A stretch of DNA of 64,000 nucleotides, from assembly GCA_002104895.1 (NCBI GenBank), contig MCFG01000205.1, forward strand, positions 27,501-91,500, written 5' to 3'. Positions 1-11,949 of this stretch are shown piece by piece (the first letter of the stretch is position 1; every line of letters begins with the position of its first letter). The notes beneath the pieces are model-generated. The model was not told where the DNA came from. It was given only the letters and a program-made list of their open reading frames with translations, and searched no databases. The position numbers and the translations under genes are program-made. This stretch comes from Anaeromyces robustus. Lineage: Eukaryota > Neocallimastigomycota > Neocallimastigomycetes > Neocallimastigales > Neocallimastigaceae.

Positions 1-1280
1 TTAATATTTATTATTATTTATTAATTATATTTTCTAAAAAAAAATATAAAAATAATATAAAATATACCAAAAAACTTTTAATTTCATAATAGTTATTAAT
101 AATCATTTAAACAAATGATAAATAATAAATAATAAAGACTAAATAATAAAGAATAATAGATAATAATTATTCATATTAGATAACAATTATGATTATGAAT
201 AATAATAAAGGATAAAGGATAAAGAAAAATAAATAATATATAATAAATAATAATTAGAATATAATTCTAGAATTTTAAAGTTGAAAAAAAAGTTGTTTTT
301 TATTTTTGTTTTTATTTTTTTTTTTTATTTTTATTTTTTATTTTTATAATTAAATATAATTAATTATTATATTTATAAAATATATTACTATTAATTATTT
401 ATTTATTATTAATTATTTATTATTTATAATTTTTTGTATTAATTATAAAATATAAATTAATAAAAAATAAAATTACAATAAAAAAAGCCAAGTTTCATGT
501 TACAATGTTACAACTAAAACATAAATTAAAAATTTTCATTGTATTCAAAAATTTAAAAAATAATAAATGTAGTAAATAAAATGTATACATTACATAATTA
601 ATATAAATATTTCATATTACATATTACATAGAATTAATTTTAATTTAATAATGAATATTAATTTATAATTAATTATTAATTAAAAAAAATAATTAAAAAT
701 ATAATATTTTTTTTTTAATTTATAGAAATTCTTTATTTTCTAACTATTTTATTATAATAATAATAATAACAAATAACAATAAATAATAATAATAATAATA
801 ATAATAATAGTTTTTTACATTTATAGATATTCTTATTTTTATAGTATTTAAAATATTTTATATATCTAAGATATTTTTAAATAAATATTAAATAATAGCT
901 TTAAATTTTTTATATATTATAATTTTTATATAGAATTAACAACATCTGAAAAATATTAAAATTTTTTAATAGTTTTGATAAAATAGATGTTAATTAATAA
1001 TATATTATAATATAATATTATTTTTTTAATAATTTATATTTATATTTATGTTTATGTTTATGTTTATGTTTATGTTTATAATTATAAATATAAAGTAAAG
1101 TAGATAATAATAAAAATTGATTAAATTTACTATTATTTTTACTACTGCCATTATCATTACTTTTAGTATATTTACTAGTATACTCCATTTGAATTTATAT
1201 AAAGAATAATAATATTTTCAAAAAAATAATATTTAATTTACTATTTTTTTATCATGAAAATTGTAATAATTTTTAAAACT

Positions 1281-1340
1281 TCATATTTTTGAATTATATG
1301 TTCTTACAAATCATATTTTTGAATTATATGTTCTTATAAA
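1281..1340. repeat. 30-base tandem duplication
   Basis: Positions 1281–1310 and 1311–1340 are the same 30-base unit with a single C/T difference. It is an isolated, non-microsatellite tandem duplication. Confidence 0.85.
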
Positions 1341-1385
1341 TTTTAGATCTTTTAACCTTATTTGTTTACTTCAATTTTTTTTTTT

Positions 1386-1564
1386 GAAAAATATTATTAA
1401 ATAAATAAGAAAAAAAAAATTCAGGATAAGATCAAAATTAAACATTTTTTCTTTTTTTTTTTTTTTTTGAAAAATATTATTAAATAAATAAGAAAAAAAA
1501 AAAATTCAGGATAAGATCAAAATTAAACATTTTTTCTTTTTTTTTTTTTTTTTTGAAAAATATT
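1386..1564. repeat. ~83–86-base tandem duplication
   Basis: A unit that starts GAAAAATATTATTAAATAAA and contains TTCAGGATAAGATCAAAATT occurs at about 1386 and again at about 1469. The start of a third copy (GAAAAATATT) lies at about 1555. Copies differ mainly in the lengths of poly-A and poly-T runs. Confidence 0.8.
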
Positions 1565-1647
1565 CCTTCATTCATTTGTATTTTTATTAATGTCTCCTAA
1601 TCTTTCAATCTTTTGATATTTTAATTTAACAATTATTTTTTACATCA

Positions 1648-1689
<42 letters not shown>

Positions 1690-1845
1690 AAATTTTATAA
1701 TAATTATAATTATTTTTTATTTTAAAATTATTATTTTTGTAAAAAAAAAAAAAAAAAATTTTTTTTTGTGTTACTATATTTTCAACGGAATTTACAATTA
1801 AATTAAAATTCCAAATAATTTTTAAAATTTTAATGAATTTTTTTT

Positions 1846-1880
<35 letters not shown>

Positions 1881-1916
1881 TAAAATAAAAATAAAAAAAA
1901 AAAAAAAAAAAAAATA

Positions 1917-2345
1917 AATATAATAAAATAGAATAGAATGAAAATAAAATAAAATAAAAACGTAAAAAAAAATAAAATAAAATAAAATAAAATAAAATAA
2001 AATAAAATAAAATAAAATAAAATAAAATAAAATAAAAAAAAAAAAATAAAATAAAATAAAATAAAATAAAATAAAATAAAATAAAATAAAATAAAATAAA
2101 ATAAAATAAAATAAAATAAAATAAAATAAAATAAAATAAAATAAAATAAAATAAAATAAAATAAAATAAAATAAAATAAAATAAAATAAAATAAAATAAA
2201 ATAAAATAAAATAAAATAAAATAAAATAAAATAAAATAAAATAAAATAAAATAAAATAGAAAAAATTGAAAAATAAAAATAAAAAATAAAAAAAGAGTAA
2301 AAGTTAAAAAAAAAGAACAAAACAAAAAACTTGATAAATATATAC

Positions 2346-2390
<45 letters not shown>

Positions 2391-2660
2391 TTTGCTTTTT
2401 TGTTTATTAAATATAAATGAATGTAAAAAAAATCATTTAACAATAATTTTTAAATTATTTATAAGGTAAATAAAATGAATGAATAAATAAAATAAAATAA
2501 AATAATGAATAATAATAGTATTTTTTATATATTTACATTTTGGATTGTTGATATTATATATACATTTATAGTAATTTTTTGTTTATACATTTTTCTTTTT
2601 ATTTTTTATTTTTTATTTTTTTATTTTTTATTTTTTATTTTTTATTTTTTTTTTTGTATT
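1917..2660. repeat. Left copy of long dispersed inverted repeat
   Basis: This segment is the near-identical reverse complement of about 44310–44830, 42 kb away. For example, AACTTGATAAATATATACTT at 2328–2347 matches the reverse complement at 44636–44655, and GGATTGTTGATATTATATAT at 2542–2561 matches 44385–44404. The copies differ in microsatellite length: this copy carries a long AAAAT array where the other has a few units. No coding capacity is seen. A non-autonomous dispersed repeat is the likeliest explanation. Confidence 0.8.
1971..2258. repeat. (AAAAT)n pentanucleotide array
   Basis: About 57 AAAAT units, with one poly-A interruption near 2033–2047. The array lies inside the left copy of the long inverted repeat and is greatly expanded relative to the right copy. 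Confidence 0.95.
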
Positions 2661-2795
2661 TTTTTTTAACAACTGAAACAATTAATGATAATTTTTGTTA
2701 CCAAATACTAAAAATACATTAATGATGTCAACCTTAATAATACATTTTTATGATAAAGATTTAACAAATATTTGTTAAAAAAATTTATAAAAAAA

Positions 2796-2870
2796 TTATA
2801 TACACTTTTCTATTAAAAGAGCTGCTGTGACAGTTATAATTATATCTACAGTTGCCGAAATAGTCCCAAC
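2796..2870 (-). CDS. Possible orphan terminal exon (25 codons with stop)
   Basis: In a stretch clearly less A/T-monotonous than its surroundings, the minus strand reads a splice-acceptor-like TTTTAG followed by an open, hydrophobic 24-residue segment and a TAA. The segment includes TISATVDIIITVTAALLIEK. It looks like a terminal exon with a membrane helix, but I find no convincing upstream exon between 2871 and 5500. It may be the relic of a gene or chance. Function unknown. Confidence 0.25.
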   Translation of the reverse strand, partial: VGTISATVDIIITVTAALLIEKCI

Positions 2871-3070
2871 CTAAAATAAAAAATATAATAATACATAATA
2901 ATATATTTATTTATTATTATATAATATTTTGATAAATTATAAAAGTTAAGTATTTTTATCATCATGGATATATTTATATATTAATTTTAATATTTTTATA
3001 TATATAATAAAAAATAATAATTATCTCTAATTCTAATTTCATTATTAAATAATTTAGCTTTATATTTTTA

Positions 3071-3073
3071 TAA

Positions 3074-3152
<79 letters not shown>
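3071..3152. repeat. (ATAA)n tetranucleotide run
   Basis: Uninterrupted tetranucleotide microsatellite of about 20 units. Confidence 0.95.
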
Positions 3153-4213
3153 AAATATAGAATTAAAAATATAACAAAAGTAAAAGTATAAAATAAAACT
3201 ATAAATAAAAAATTAAATATAAAATTAAATATAAAAAAGTAAAAATAAAAATTGAAGTAAAAGAATAAATAAAAATATAAATAAAAAGTATAAATGAAAT
3301 ATAAATATAAAATTAGAAATATAGAATTAAAAAAAATAAAAATAAAAAATAAAATAAAAATATAAAAATAAAAATAAAAATAAAAGTAATATTATAAATA
3401 AAAAAAAAATTAAAAGAAAAAAAAAGTAAAAGTAAAAGTAAAAATAATAATAAAATCAAATATTTAGAGTGAACATTAGAAAATTATTTAATTATTTATT
3501 AATACTATTAGAATAATATTCAATAAAAATAATTGTAAATAATTATTAAAAAAAGTTTAATCTTATATGTATAATTTTTTTATAAATAAATAACTTGATT
3601 ATTATATATTATAATTTAATTAATACAAAAATAAAAAAATTCAAACAAAATATCTAAAAAAAATATTATATTTCATTTTTTTAATTATGATATTATTATA
3701 TTATGAATACATTAAAAAATTTAATGTTAACATGGACAATATTTAATTTAATACTTTATAAAAATTAATAAATATAAAAATAATAAATTTATTCAAGACA
3801 CTTACATAATTAAAATATTAAATGAGAATTACTAAAAAAAAAAAAGATTTTAAAAAAGATGACTTTATCAATAAAATATTAATAATAATTATAATAATAA
3901 AGAAATAAAAATCAAAATTATATTTTTATTTTTATTTTTTCTTAATCAATTACAAAAATACATAAATTTATGAAATAAAATTATTTGTGGCGCATAAAAT
4001 ATTATATCTCATTTTTAACATTTTTCCAAAAATTTTTAATACTTAAATTTAAAATTAAACTTTTTTAAATTTCGGTTTTATATTAAATTTTTTTTTTATT
4101 TTTTTTTTTTTTTCAGATAAAAATTAAAATTTAAGAAAAAAGAAATTATAAAATATAATTTTGATTGATTATTTTTATTTAATTAATTAATTATTTATTT
4201 ATTTAATAATTTA

Positions 4214-4244
<31 letters not shown>

Positions 4245-4695
4245 TTTACTTATTTAATAATAATAATAATAATAATTATTCTTATTCTTATTCTTATTCT
4301 TATTATTCTTATTATTCTTATTATTATTATAATTATTATTATTATTTATTATTCTTATTCTTATTCTTATTCTTATTATTATTTATTATTTATTATTATT
4401 ATTTATTATTTTTTTTCTTATTCTTATTCTTATTCTTATTATTTATTATTATTACTTATTATTATTATTCTTGTTATTATTATTTATTAATTATTATTTA
4501 TTATTCTTTTTCTTATTCTTATTCTTATTATTATTTATTATTTATTATTATTATTTATTATTCTTATTCTTATTTTTATTCTTATTATTATTTATTATTA
4601 TTTATTATTATTATTATTATTTATTATAATTTATTTATTTATTTTTTATTAACAAGAAATTATTTTTTTTAATTATTATATAATTTATATTAAAA

Positions 4696-4769
4696 ATATT
4701 TTATTTTATTTTATTTTATTTTATTTTATTTTATTTTATTTTATTTTATTTTATTTTATTTTATTTTAT
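4696..4769. repeat. (TTTTA)n pentanucleotide run
   Basis: About 14 TTTTA units, the complement-type counterpart of the AAAAT array near 2 kb. Confidence 0.95.
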
Positions 4770-5583
4770 AATAAATTCATTTATAGGAAGAATTTTAAGA
4801 AATATTATCATTAACATTATAAAACAGAATTAAAAAGATAAATAAATATATAAAATATTTTTTAAATATTTTATATATTATATATGTTTAATGTTTAAAT
4901 AAAAAAATTATAGTTGTTATTACTGCTTTTTTTTTAATTATTTTATTTTGTTTATGTTTTTCTTATATCACGATTTTATAATATACATTTATTGTAATAG
5001 TTTATTTTATATATATATTTGAAAATTTATTATTTAATAAAAAAATTATAAATATAATGGCTTATTAAAATAATAAAATATTTTATATAATACAAATATA
5101 TAATAAAATTATTTATTTACTTATTTTTTTAAAAAATAAAAAAAAAATAATAAAGTACAAAAATTTTAAAAATTTTACAAATTTTCATCTATTTTATTTT
5201 GATTAAATTTGAATATAATAAATGTAAATTTTTAAATTTATTTAAATAACAAAAAAGTTGATATTTAAATTAAATTATATAATATTTTATAAAATGAAAC
5301 ATTTAATTAATAAATAAAATTTATTTTATAATCAGTATAATAAATTCGAGATAAAAAAAATTAATAAAGTAAAAAAATTTTAAAATAATATAAAATTTGT
5401 TATTATTCTTACTGGAAAAATATTATTAATATTATTAAATCAAAAATTGAATTACAAATTAACTAAAAAAATACTTTATTTTTATAAAAAATTATAATAG
5501 GTTATAATAAAAATAAAAAAATATAATAAGATAAAAAAATAATCAATATTATTAACTATATTATTTGAAATATAGTATAAAAA

Positions 5584-8500
5584 ATGGCTGATGATAACGA
5601 AGATGAAAATGAATTAACGATAGAAAATGAAAATATAAAAAAGATATCTCAAAAAAGGAAAAACCGTTATGACGAAAATGGAAATGAAATAAAAATAACT
5701 AAAAAAGATAATGATAAAAAAAAAAAGAAAAAAGTTTATATTGAAGAAGAAGATGATGATGAAGAAGAAAAAAAAAAGGAAGAAGAAAAAAAGAATGAAG
5801 AAAAAGCAAAGATAAAAAAAGAAAAAACAAATAAAAAGAAAAATGAAAAAAAGAAGAAGAAAAAAAAAATAAATGATGCAAAAAGTCAGGAAGAAAAGAA
5901 AAAACTTTTAGGGTTATATAAAGAAGTAAGAGTTGCTGATTCATCTGCACTCCAAGAAACAATGTTATATAAATATAGGGAATTTGTGGATGGTTTTTGT
6001 AGATATACTTTTTATATTTTTTTAATTTTGATATTAATACGATTTGTATATTTACTTGTAACGAAAATTGAAAATTTTGCTGATTTTTATTCTGAAATAT
6101 TTGATCAAGATAAAGTCATGAATTCAAAAAAAAATTTATCTATTTTAGCTGTTGCCCTTACATCCATTATATCAATTGTCGTAATATTCTATTTTAGTTA
6201 TACATATCAGCATTTTATTGAACAGTAAATATTCATAATAAATACATATTATTATTAAAGAATATAAAAAGTTTTTTTTTATTAAATATTCCTCTAATTA
6301 ACAAATAATTTATTTATATACATAAAAATGTATAAATAAAATAAAAATTTTATTTTAATATTATATTGCTAATATATTTAGACACCCTGTTGAAGCAATT
6401 ATTAGTTCTATTATTATGACATTTATATATGCAATTGTAATTTCTGTATTTATTATTGTTTTTAAAAATTTAATAATAATATACTTTCTTACTGGTGCGA
6501 GTACAATTATATTAGTTGTAATGATTTGTTATTTAAGAAAACACAGAAGTATGAAATATTCTCTTCATATATTAAAGAAATATATATTATTTAGTATAAA
6601 TCATTCCAGTATTCGATTTATAGGATTATTTTTAGCTAATATATTTGGACGAATACTTGTTATTCTTCCTTTATTTTGTGTATTTATTGATGGGTATGAT
6701 GTATTGAAAATTTTAAATTTTGAATTAATTTATAATTATAATAATAATAGATATCGTAGAACGACTGAGAGTTTTCTTATATGTGAAGATGAAGAAAAGT
6801 GTAAATTAAATTTTAGTTTAGTTTGTCTATTATTATTTGATTCAATGTCTCTTTATATCATTCAAAAAGTAATTTTAAATGTTATAACATGTGTAATTTC
6901 AGGCACATATGCCCAATTTCATCTTAAAGAAATTACTGGTGGTAAAGATGTTGATATTGAAGAATATAAAATGAATAGAAAGTATAAAAAAGAAGAGGAA
7001 AATATTATAAGTATTGATAAAGAACTGGTATCAGAAAGTAAAATTAATTTAAAAAACAACGTTGATGAAAGTGATAATGAAAGTGATGAATATTCTATTT
7101 TAGCTGAAATGAATGGTCAAAAATTATTAATAAGTAATAATGTCTCTCAAAATGAAAAAAGAACAATTTTAAATTTATTAAAAAATATGAATAATATAAT
7201 ATTAAAGGATTATGAATCAACCAGTAGTAATAATGAAGATGATGATATTTCAATAAGACAAAAAAGTAAAAATGATGATGATAATGAAAATAATAATAGT
7301 TATGATGATGATGACATAACAATAAATATTTATGATGATTATAGTAGTAGTAGCGATGAAGAATATTCATTGAGTACTAAAGAAAAAGAAGAAGAGGAAG
7401 AAGAAGATATTAATAATGGGAAAGTAATTATTATTGATGAAGAACAACCTGACGATCTTATTGGTGATGATTCAGAATTAATTTTTAGAGGGAAAAGATT
7501 TTCACAGGATAACAAAGTTTTAATTTTCGGAAAAGTTAATTCAAATAAAAATTATATTAAAAAAATTAATTTATATAATGAAAAAAAAAGTAAAAAATAT
7601 AACATTGATGATGATAATAATAATAATCAAGAAAATGATGAAACTACAAATGATGAAACTACAAATGATGAAATTACAAATGATGAAATTACAAATGATG
7701 AAATTACAAATGATGAAATTACAAATGATGAAAATGTTAAGAATGAAAATAAAAATGATAAAAAAAAAGATAAAAATAAAAAAGATAAAAACAAAAATGA
7801 TTCAGCTAAAATGAAGGCAAGACAAATAAAAAGAAAAGAAAAAGAAAAACAAAGAAAAGAGCAAATAAAAAAAATACTAGAAAGAAAAAATAATATAATA
7901 GAAAATAATAGAAAACTAGCTGAAGAAAATAACAAAAACTTTTTAGTAAGAAATTACTTTAGATTATCAGTTACAGATTATTTGGGTTCAGTTTCTGCTC
8001 AAGTTCTTGTGAATTTATTTTTTATAGTTGTTACGGTAATAAAAATTTTAATTATATTAATTATTACGCTCATTGCGTTTGTAATATATATCCTTCTTTT
8101 ATATTTTGTTGGATACTTTACTGGCGGAAGAGGTGTTGATCGTTTAACTAGTAAAATTTTAAAATTAGCTTATAATATTATAAAATTACTTCTACCATTC
8201 TATTTTGTAAATAAACATAGTTTATTAAAATTTTTTAATATATATAATATTATTATACTTTATTATTATAATTAATAAGAATTTCTAAAAATATTTTAAT
8301 TCTTATATTATATTAGCCATACTTTTCAAATTTTATTGATATGATTATTTATGGAAGAGGTTATTTAGAAGCTTTTGTAAGTGAAGATAATTTAAATGCC
8401 GTTATAACGGCTACACTTCCTGTTAAAGTAATTAAATATGCTGGAGCATTACATTGCGGCTTTTTTGCTGGGACAATTGCATTAATAATGTGTTTAATAT

Positions 8501-8961
8501 TTGGTTTTCCAACATTACACATTTTCCCTTGTTTTGTAGTAATATTTGAATTTCTCATTGGTATAATTACTTTCCAGCCTATAATTAGTGGTTCACAAGC
8601 AGCAAATTATTGTTACTACAGAAATAAAGTACCCGTAGAATCTCAAGATAGTTATATTAAAAGTTTTATAAGTAAAGATACATTAAACTTAGAATCTAAT
8701 AACGAATTTTATTACGAAAAAATGACTCCATTTCTGCCTGATATTCCATTGAAAAAAAGTAAATCCAATCAAGAGGATAATGATAAACTTAATGAAACAA
8801 ACAATAATAATAAAATTTTAAAAAGCAATATTTACGATGATAATACGGAGAAAGATAATGTTGATAGTAATGAAAATGTTTCAAATAATATTACTCCTTC
8901 CAATAATACAAAAGCATCAAATAATATTGAAATTTTAGTTCAGATTGATGATGATAATTAA
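5584..8961 (+). CDS. PNS1/CTL-like choline-transporter-family protein with large disordered insertion
   Basis: Three exons join in frame: 5584–6224, 6382–8206 and 8317–8961, for 1,036 residues. Introns of 157 and 110 bases start GTAAAT and end TAG. The first 115 or so residues are Lys/Glu-rich and lack a signal peptide; multiple TM helices follow. VITCVISGTYAQF and DYLGSVSAQVLVN align by eye with the VSGV-A and GSxxxGS regions of the choline-transporter-like family (Pfam Choline_transpo, yeast Pns1). Residues about 400–730 are an Asp/Asn/Lys/Glu-rich insertion that breaks the membrane domain between these two motifs. IYGRGYLEAF in exon 3 corresponds to the family's AIYGxxFCxA region. The gene is convergent with a second family member 303 bases downstream. 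Yeast Pns1 itself is not a proven choline carrier, so the substrate is uncertain. The family call is fairly secure; the function of this divergent copy is not. Confidence 0.75.
7634..7735 (+). repeat. In-frame 15-base tandem repeat encoding NDEIT/NDETT
   Basis: A 15-base unit is repeated about six times inside exon 2 of the PNS1-like gene. It encodes NDETT or NDEIT pentapeptides within the disordered insertion. The near-identity of the units suggests recent slippage and likely length variation between alleles. Confidence 0.9.
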
Positions 8962-9264
8962 AAATAAAACTGTTTTATAATATGAAATTAATTAATTAAA
9001 TTATAATAATGTATTGTTTTTTTATAATGTTAATAATTTCTTATTGTTTTTTAATATTACAAATAATAAATTAATATTTTGTACACTTAAATTTTAATTA
9101 ATAAATTTAAAAAGTTGTTTAATATTAATATGATAAAATTAAAATAAATTTTAAAATGTTAAGAAAAAAGAATAATTATATAAATTTTATATATTTTAAT
9201 GTAATTCCATAATATTAATAAAAATAAAAAATAATAATTAAATAGTAATAAAAATATTTTATTA
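8962..9264. other. Convergent intergenic spacer
   Basis: 303 bases between the stop codons of two convergent PNS1-like genes. It is AT-rich and must hold both 3' UTRs and polyadenylation signals. No other feature is seen. Confidence 0.7.
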
Positions 9265-11151
9265 TTATATTTCAATTTTTTTAGATTTTAAAATTTCTTT
9301 AGCTTTACTAGAATTATTTGATTTTTTTGAATTTTTTGAATTCTTTGAATTCTTTGAATTCTTTGAATTCACTGATTTACAATGTTCATCAGAATCATCA
9401 TCAGAATCATCATCAGAATCATCATCAGAATCGTCATCAGTATCAGAATCATTTAAATCATTGTCTAATTCGTCTAAACAATCTTCAATACAAATATAAC
9501 ATATATATGTTGTAGTAATACCGGAATTAATAATTGATTCAACACATGAAAATATGGAATCACATGATTTCAATGATAATGCTAATAGAATCACTACATT
9601 TCCAGGGGATTGTTGTAAAAAATGAACAGCTAAATAAGTAATTCCAACCCCTAAAATAATAGCACTTGCTTTACCTAAGGTAAGAATTCTACTAATTATA
9701 TTTTCTCTTATATCTTTTGTTATTTTTCTATTTTCTTCTTCAAATATATTATTACATTTTTCTGTTGCTTCACTGTAGGAACAATCTGAAATCGCTATTA
9801 GAGAAAAAGCATAATCATTACTATAATCTTCTAATTTTTCTGCTAATGTCCATGGTAAACGAAATGAATAATCTAAAAAAACATCGAGTGAATCACTATC
9901 AATATAATCTATAATTTTTCCTATTAACCAACCAAAAAAAAAGTAATGATATCCGAATTCTATATAATCTAAAGTAGATGAATAAAATGAGGTTATAGAA
10001 TAAATAATACTTCCATAACTTATTGAACCTAAACTTGTAGTACATGCATTAATTAATGATTTTAATAATGGAAATTTAGAATTTCTTTTATTATTAACAC
10101 AATTATATAAATAAGATGCATATACTCCAGAAATAGTAGAAGATATTATATTTTCAGCAACACTAGAAATGTATAAAAAAGATAATGTTATAAATATTAA
10201 AGCTAATATAGTAAAAAAACTCATATCTCCCATATTTTCTTTTATACATTCAAGGGTATTTGAAACTGCTTCATCATCATCAAAGTCATTTATTCCTACT
10301 AAAGAAAAACCAGCAGCATATAAAATATTAAGAATGGCTCCGGCAAGAATAGATATAAAAGAATAAAGTATAGTAGAAGGATATTTTTTTATTATAATAA
10401 CGGCAATTGATAGATATGCTTTTGATAATTTGATTCCTTTTCTCCATTTTATTAAGAGAATTGTAAAAGTTATTATAACTAATATCAATATAATAACAAA
10501 ATAAGAATTTGTATCAAAAATTTCATAGTAATATAAGTTAAGCATAACATATGATATTCCAAAAATGGTACATAAAAATTCTGAAATAAGTAAAAATGTT
10601 AAAATACTTCCCCCAAAACTAAAAATTAAAAAAAAACAATAATAATTTAATTTATTGAATTTTAATTTAAAAAAATTGATTATTTTTTAAAAAAAAAAGT
10701 AATGAAATAATTTTTACCACAAAATTACCCCAAGATAAATAAATGATACAACTAAAGGAATTATTATACCAATTAAATATATAGAAGTAATAATTTCAAA
10801 CATTGAAAGACCATCTAATTTGTCCTCATCAATAAAATTTGTAAATTTTAAAAAACTCGTTGAAACATCACCTTCTTTAAAATCATGTAATGCATCTATT
10901 ATTTTTGAAACTATATCATCCTCATTATCGACTTCTTGTTCTGTATTGCTTCCATTTTTATTTTGATTAAAATATCCATAAACAATTATTCCAACTGATA
11001 ATATAACAATTAAAATAAATAATATCAATGCCCATTTATCATGATAAGTTCTTTTCTCAGAGAATTCCAGATCTTCCTTAATTTTAGGTTTAATATCTTC
11101 AACTTTTTCAGTTGAATCTTTTTTTTCTTCAATTTCAATTTTCTTTTCCAT
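9265..11151 (-). CDS. PNS1: PNS1/CTL-like choline-transporter-family protein
   Basis: Two exons join in frame: 11151–10718 and 10618–9265 (99-base intron GTAAAA…TTTTAG, phase 2), for 595 residues. This is close to the usual 500–600 for fungal Pns1. An Lys/Glu-rich N-terminus is followed by TYHDKWALILF, the F-x-DKWA signature before the first TM helix. Later come AENIISSTISGVYASYL, SLGSISYGSIIYSI, YAFSLIAISDCSYSEA and ESIINSGITTTYICYI, all at the order and spacing expected of the Choline_transpo fold, with roughly ten or more TM helices. The C-terminal tail is a run of SDDD repeats, then NSK repeats, then a basic end. It is likely a plasma-membrane transporter. Choline transport by fungal members is not established. 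It is a paralogue of the convergent neighbour and lacks that protein's insertion. Confidence 0.85.
9320..9455 (-). repeat. Low-complexity SDDD and NSK coding repeats
   Basis: Short in-frame repeats at the 3' end of the PNS1 gene: GAATCATCATCA-type units read as SDDD on the minus strand, and GAATTCTTT-type units read as NSK. They form an acidic then basic cytoplasmic tail. Confidence 0.85.
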
Positions 11152-11949
11152 TTTTTGCTATTATTATTATTTTATATATATTACAGATAATTTATATTAA
11201 AATATTTAATTTTTTATTATTTTTTTATAAATAAAAACTTTTAATTTTACATTTATTATTTAATATTTCTATAATAATAAAATATTATTTTAATAATAAA
11301 TGTAAAAATAGTAATTTATTTTAAATTAATACAGTTAATTTATTTTTAGAGTGAAATTATTTTTAAAAAATTTTTATTTTCATGCAAATACCAAGTAATA
11401 TAATAATAAATATAAAAAATATTTATAAAATGTAATATAATATATAATAAAATTAATATAAAATAAAATATAAAATAATCATAAAAATATCTTTATTATT
11501 TTATTATATTTATATGGGAAATATATATTAAATATAATATTAAATAATTTAATTTTTTTTATATGTGTATTTCATATAACGAATGTATTTCTTGTTTTTT
11601 TTTTTTTTTTTATTTAAATAAAGTTAAAAGAATTGTTTTTTTATAATAATTATTTTAATAAATTTTTAAGAAAATAAAATAAAATTTAAAAAATATTATT
11701 TATTTTATTCCTTTTTGTCATATATATTTTTATTTATTAATTTATTTACATATTTATTTATTTATTTTTATATTATTTTTTAGTAAAAATGGTTAAATAT
11801 AATATAATTATAATATACAATATAATACATTTCAATATATTATTTTTTGTTTATTTTGTTCAAATGGATGAATAAAAAAATAATAGAATATAAATATAAA
11901 TAATTTTTATTTTAAATTAAAGCAATATTTGAGTCAAGGAATAATTTTA
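11152..11949. other. AT-rich spacer with no gene seen
   Basis: About 800 bases between the PNS1 start and the 3' end of the six-MATH gene. The side next to 11151 should hold the PNS1 promoter; no recognisable element was found. Confidence 0.6.

Larger units (their letters stand above)
1..2795. other. AT-rich intergenic DNA, no gene seen
   Basis: No coding segment is supported here. The stretch holds poly-A and poly-T runs, TAA runs (about 763–808), a TTTATG hexamer run (about 1045–1078), two small tandem duplications (1281–1340 and 1386–1564) and the left copy of a long inverted repeat with an AAAAT array. Long open frames exist only because A/T microsatellites lack stops in some frames; their translations are Phe/Tyr/Ile/Leu runs and not proteins. 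Confidence 0.75.
2871..5583. other. Microsatellite-rich intergenic DNA
   Basis: No gene seen. Contents include an ATAA run (about 3071–3152), degenerate ATT/TTATTC clusters (about 4200–4640) and a TTTTA run (about 4696–4769). A short, slightly GC-richer patch near 3985 (TTGTGGCGCATAAAATATTA) resembles motifs in the dispersed repeats at 42.3 and 57.3 kb. Confidence 0.7.

Noticed and set aside
1045-1078. TTTATG hexamers as telomeric repeats
   Set aside because: Only about six units, internal, and the unit is not a known telomere type; genes continue on the other side only because the window starts nearby, which is no evidence of a chromosome end.
1640-2325. Two long overlapping minus-strand open frames over the AAAAT array
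   Set aside because: They translate to Tyr-Phe-Ile-Leu-Phe repeats, a direct product of the pentanucleotide lacking stops; no start context, no domain.
3071-3152. Regular short repeats as a CRISPR array
   Set aside because: Simple tetranucleotide microsatellite with no spacers, in eukaryotic DNA.
5699-5962. Antisense open frame over the Lys/Glu-rich part of the PNS1-like gene
   Set aside because: Shadow of AAA/GAA codon runs read as Phe/Leu/Ser on the other strand; the plus strand has the family match and splice structure.
7095-7370. His/Tyr-rich antisense open frame
   Set aside because: Antisense of GAT/AAT-rich codons in the disordered insertion; no homology or start evidence.
7578-7935. 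Alternative plus and minus frames over the NDEIT repeat
   Set aside because: They consist of MKLQM and SSFVI repeats created by the 15-base coding repeat in the true frame.
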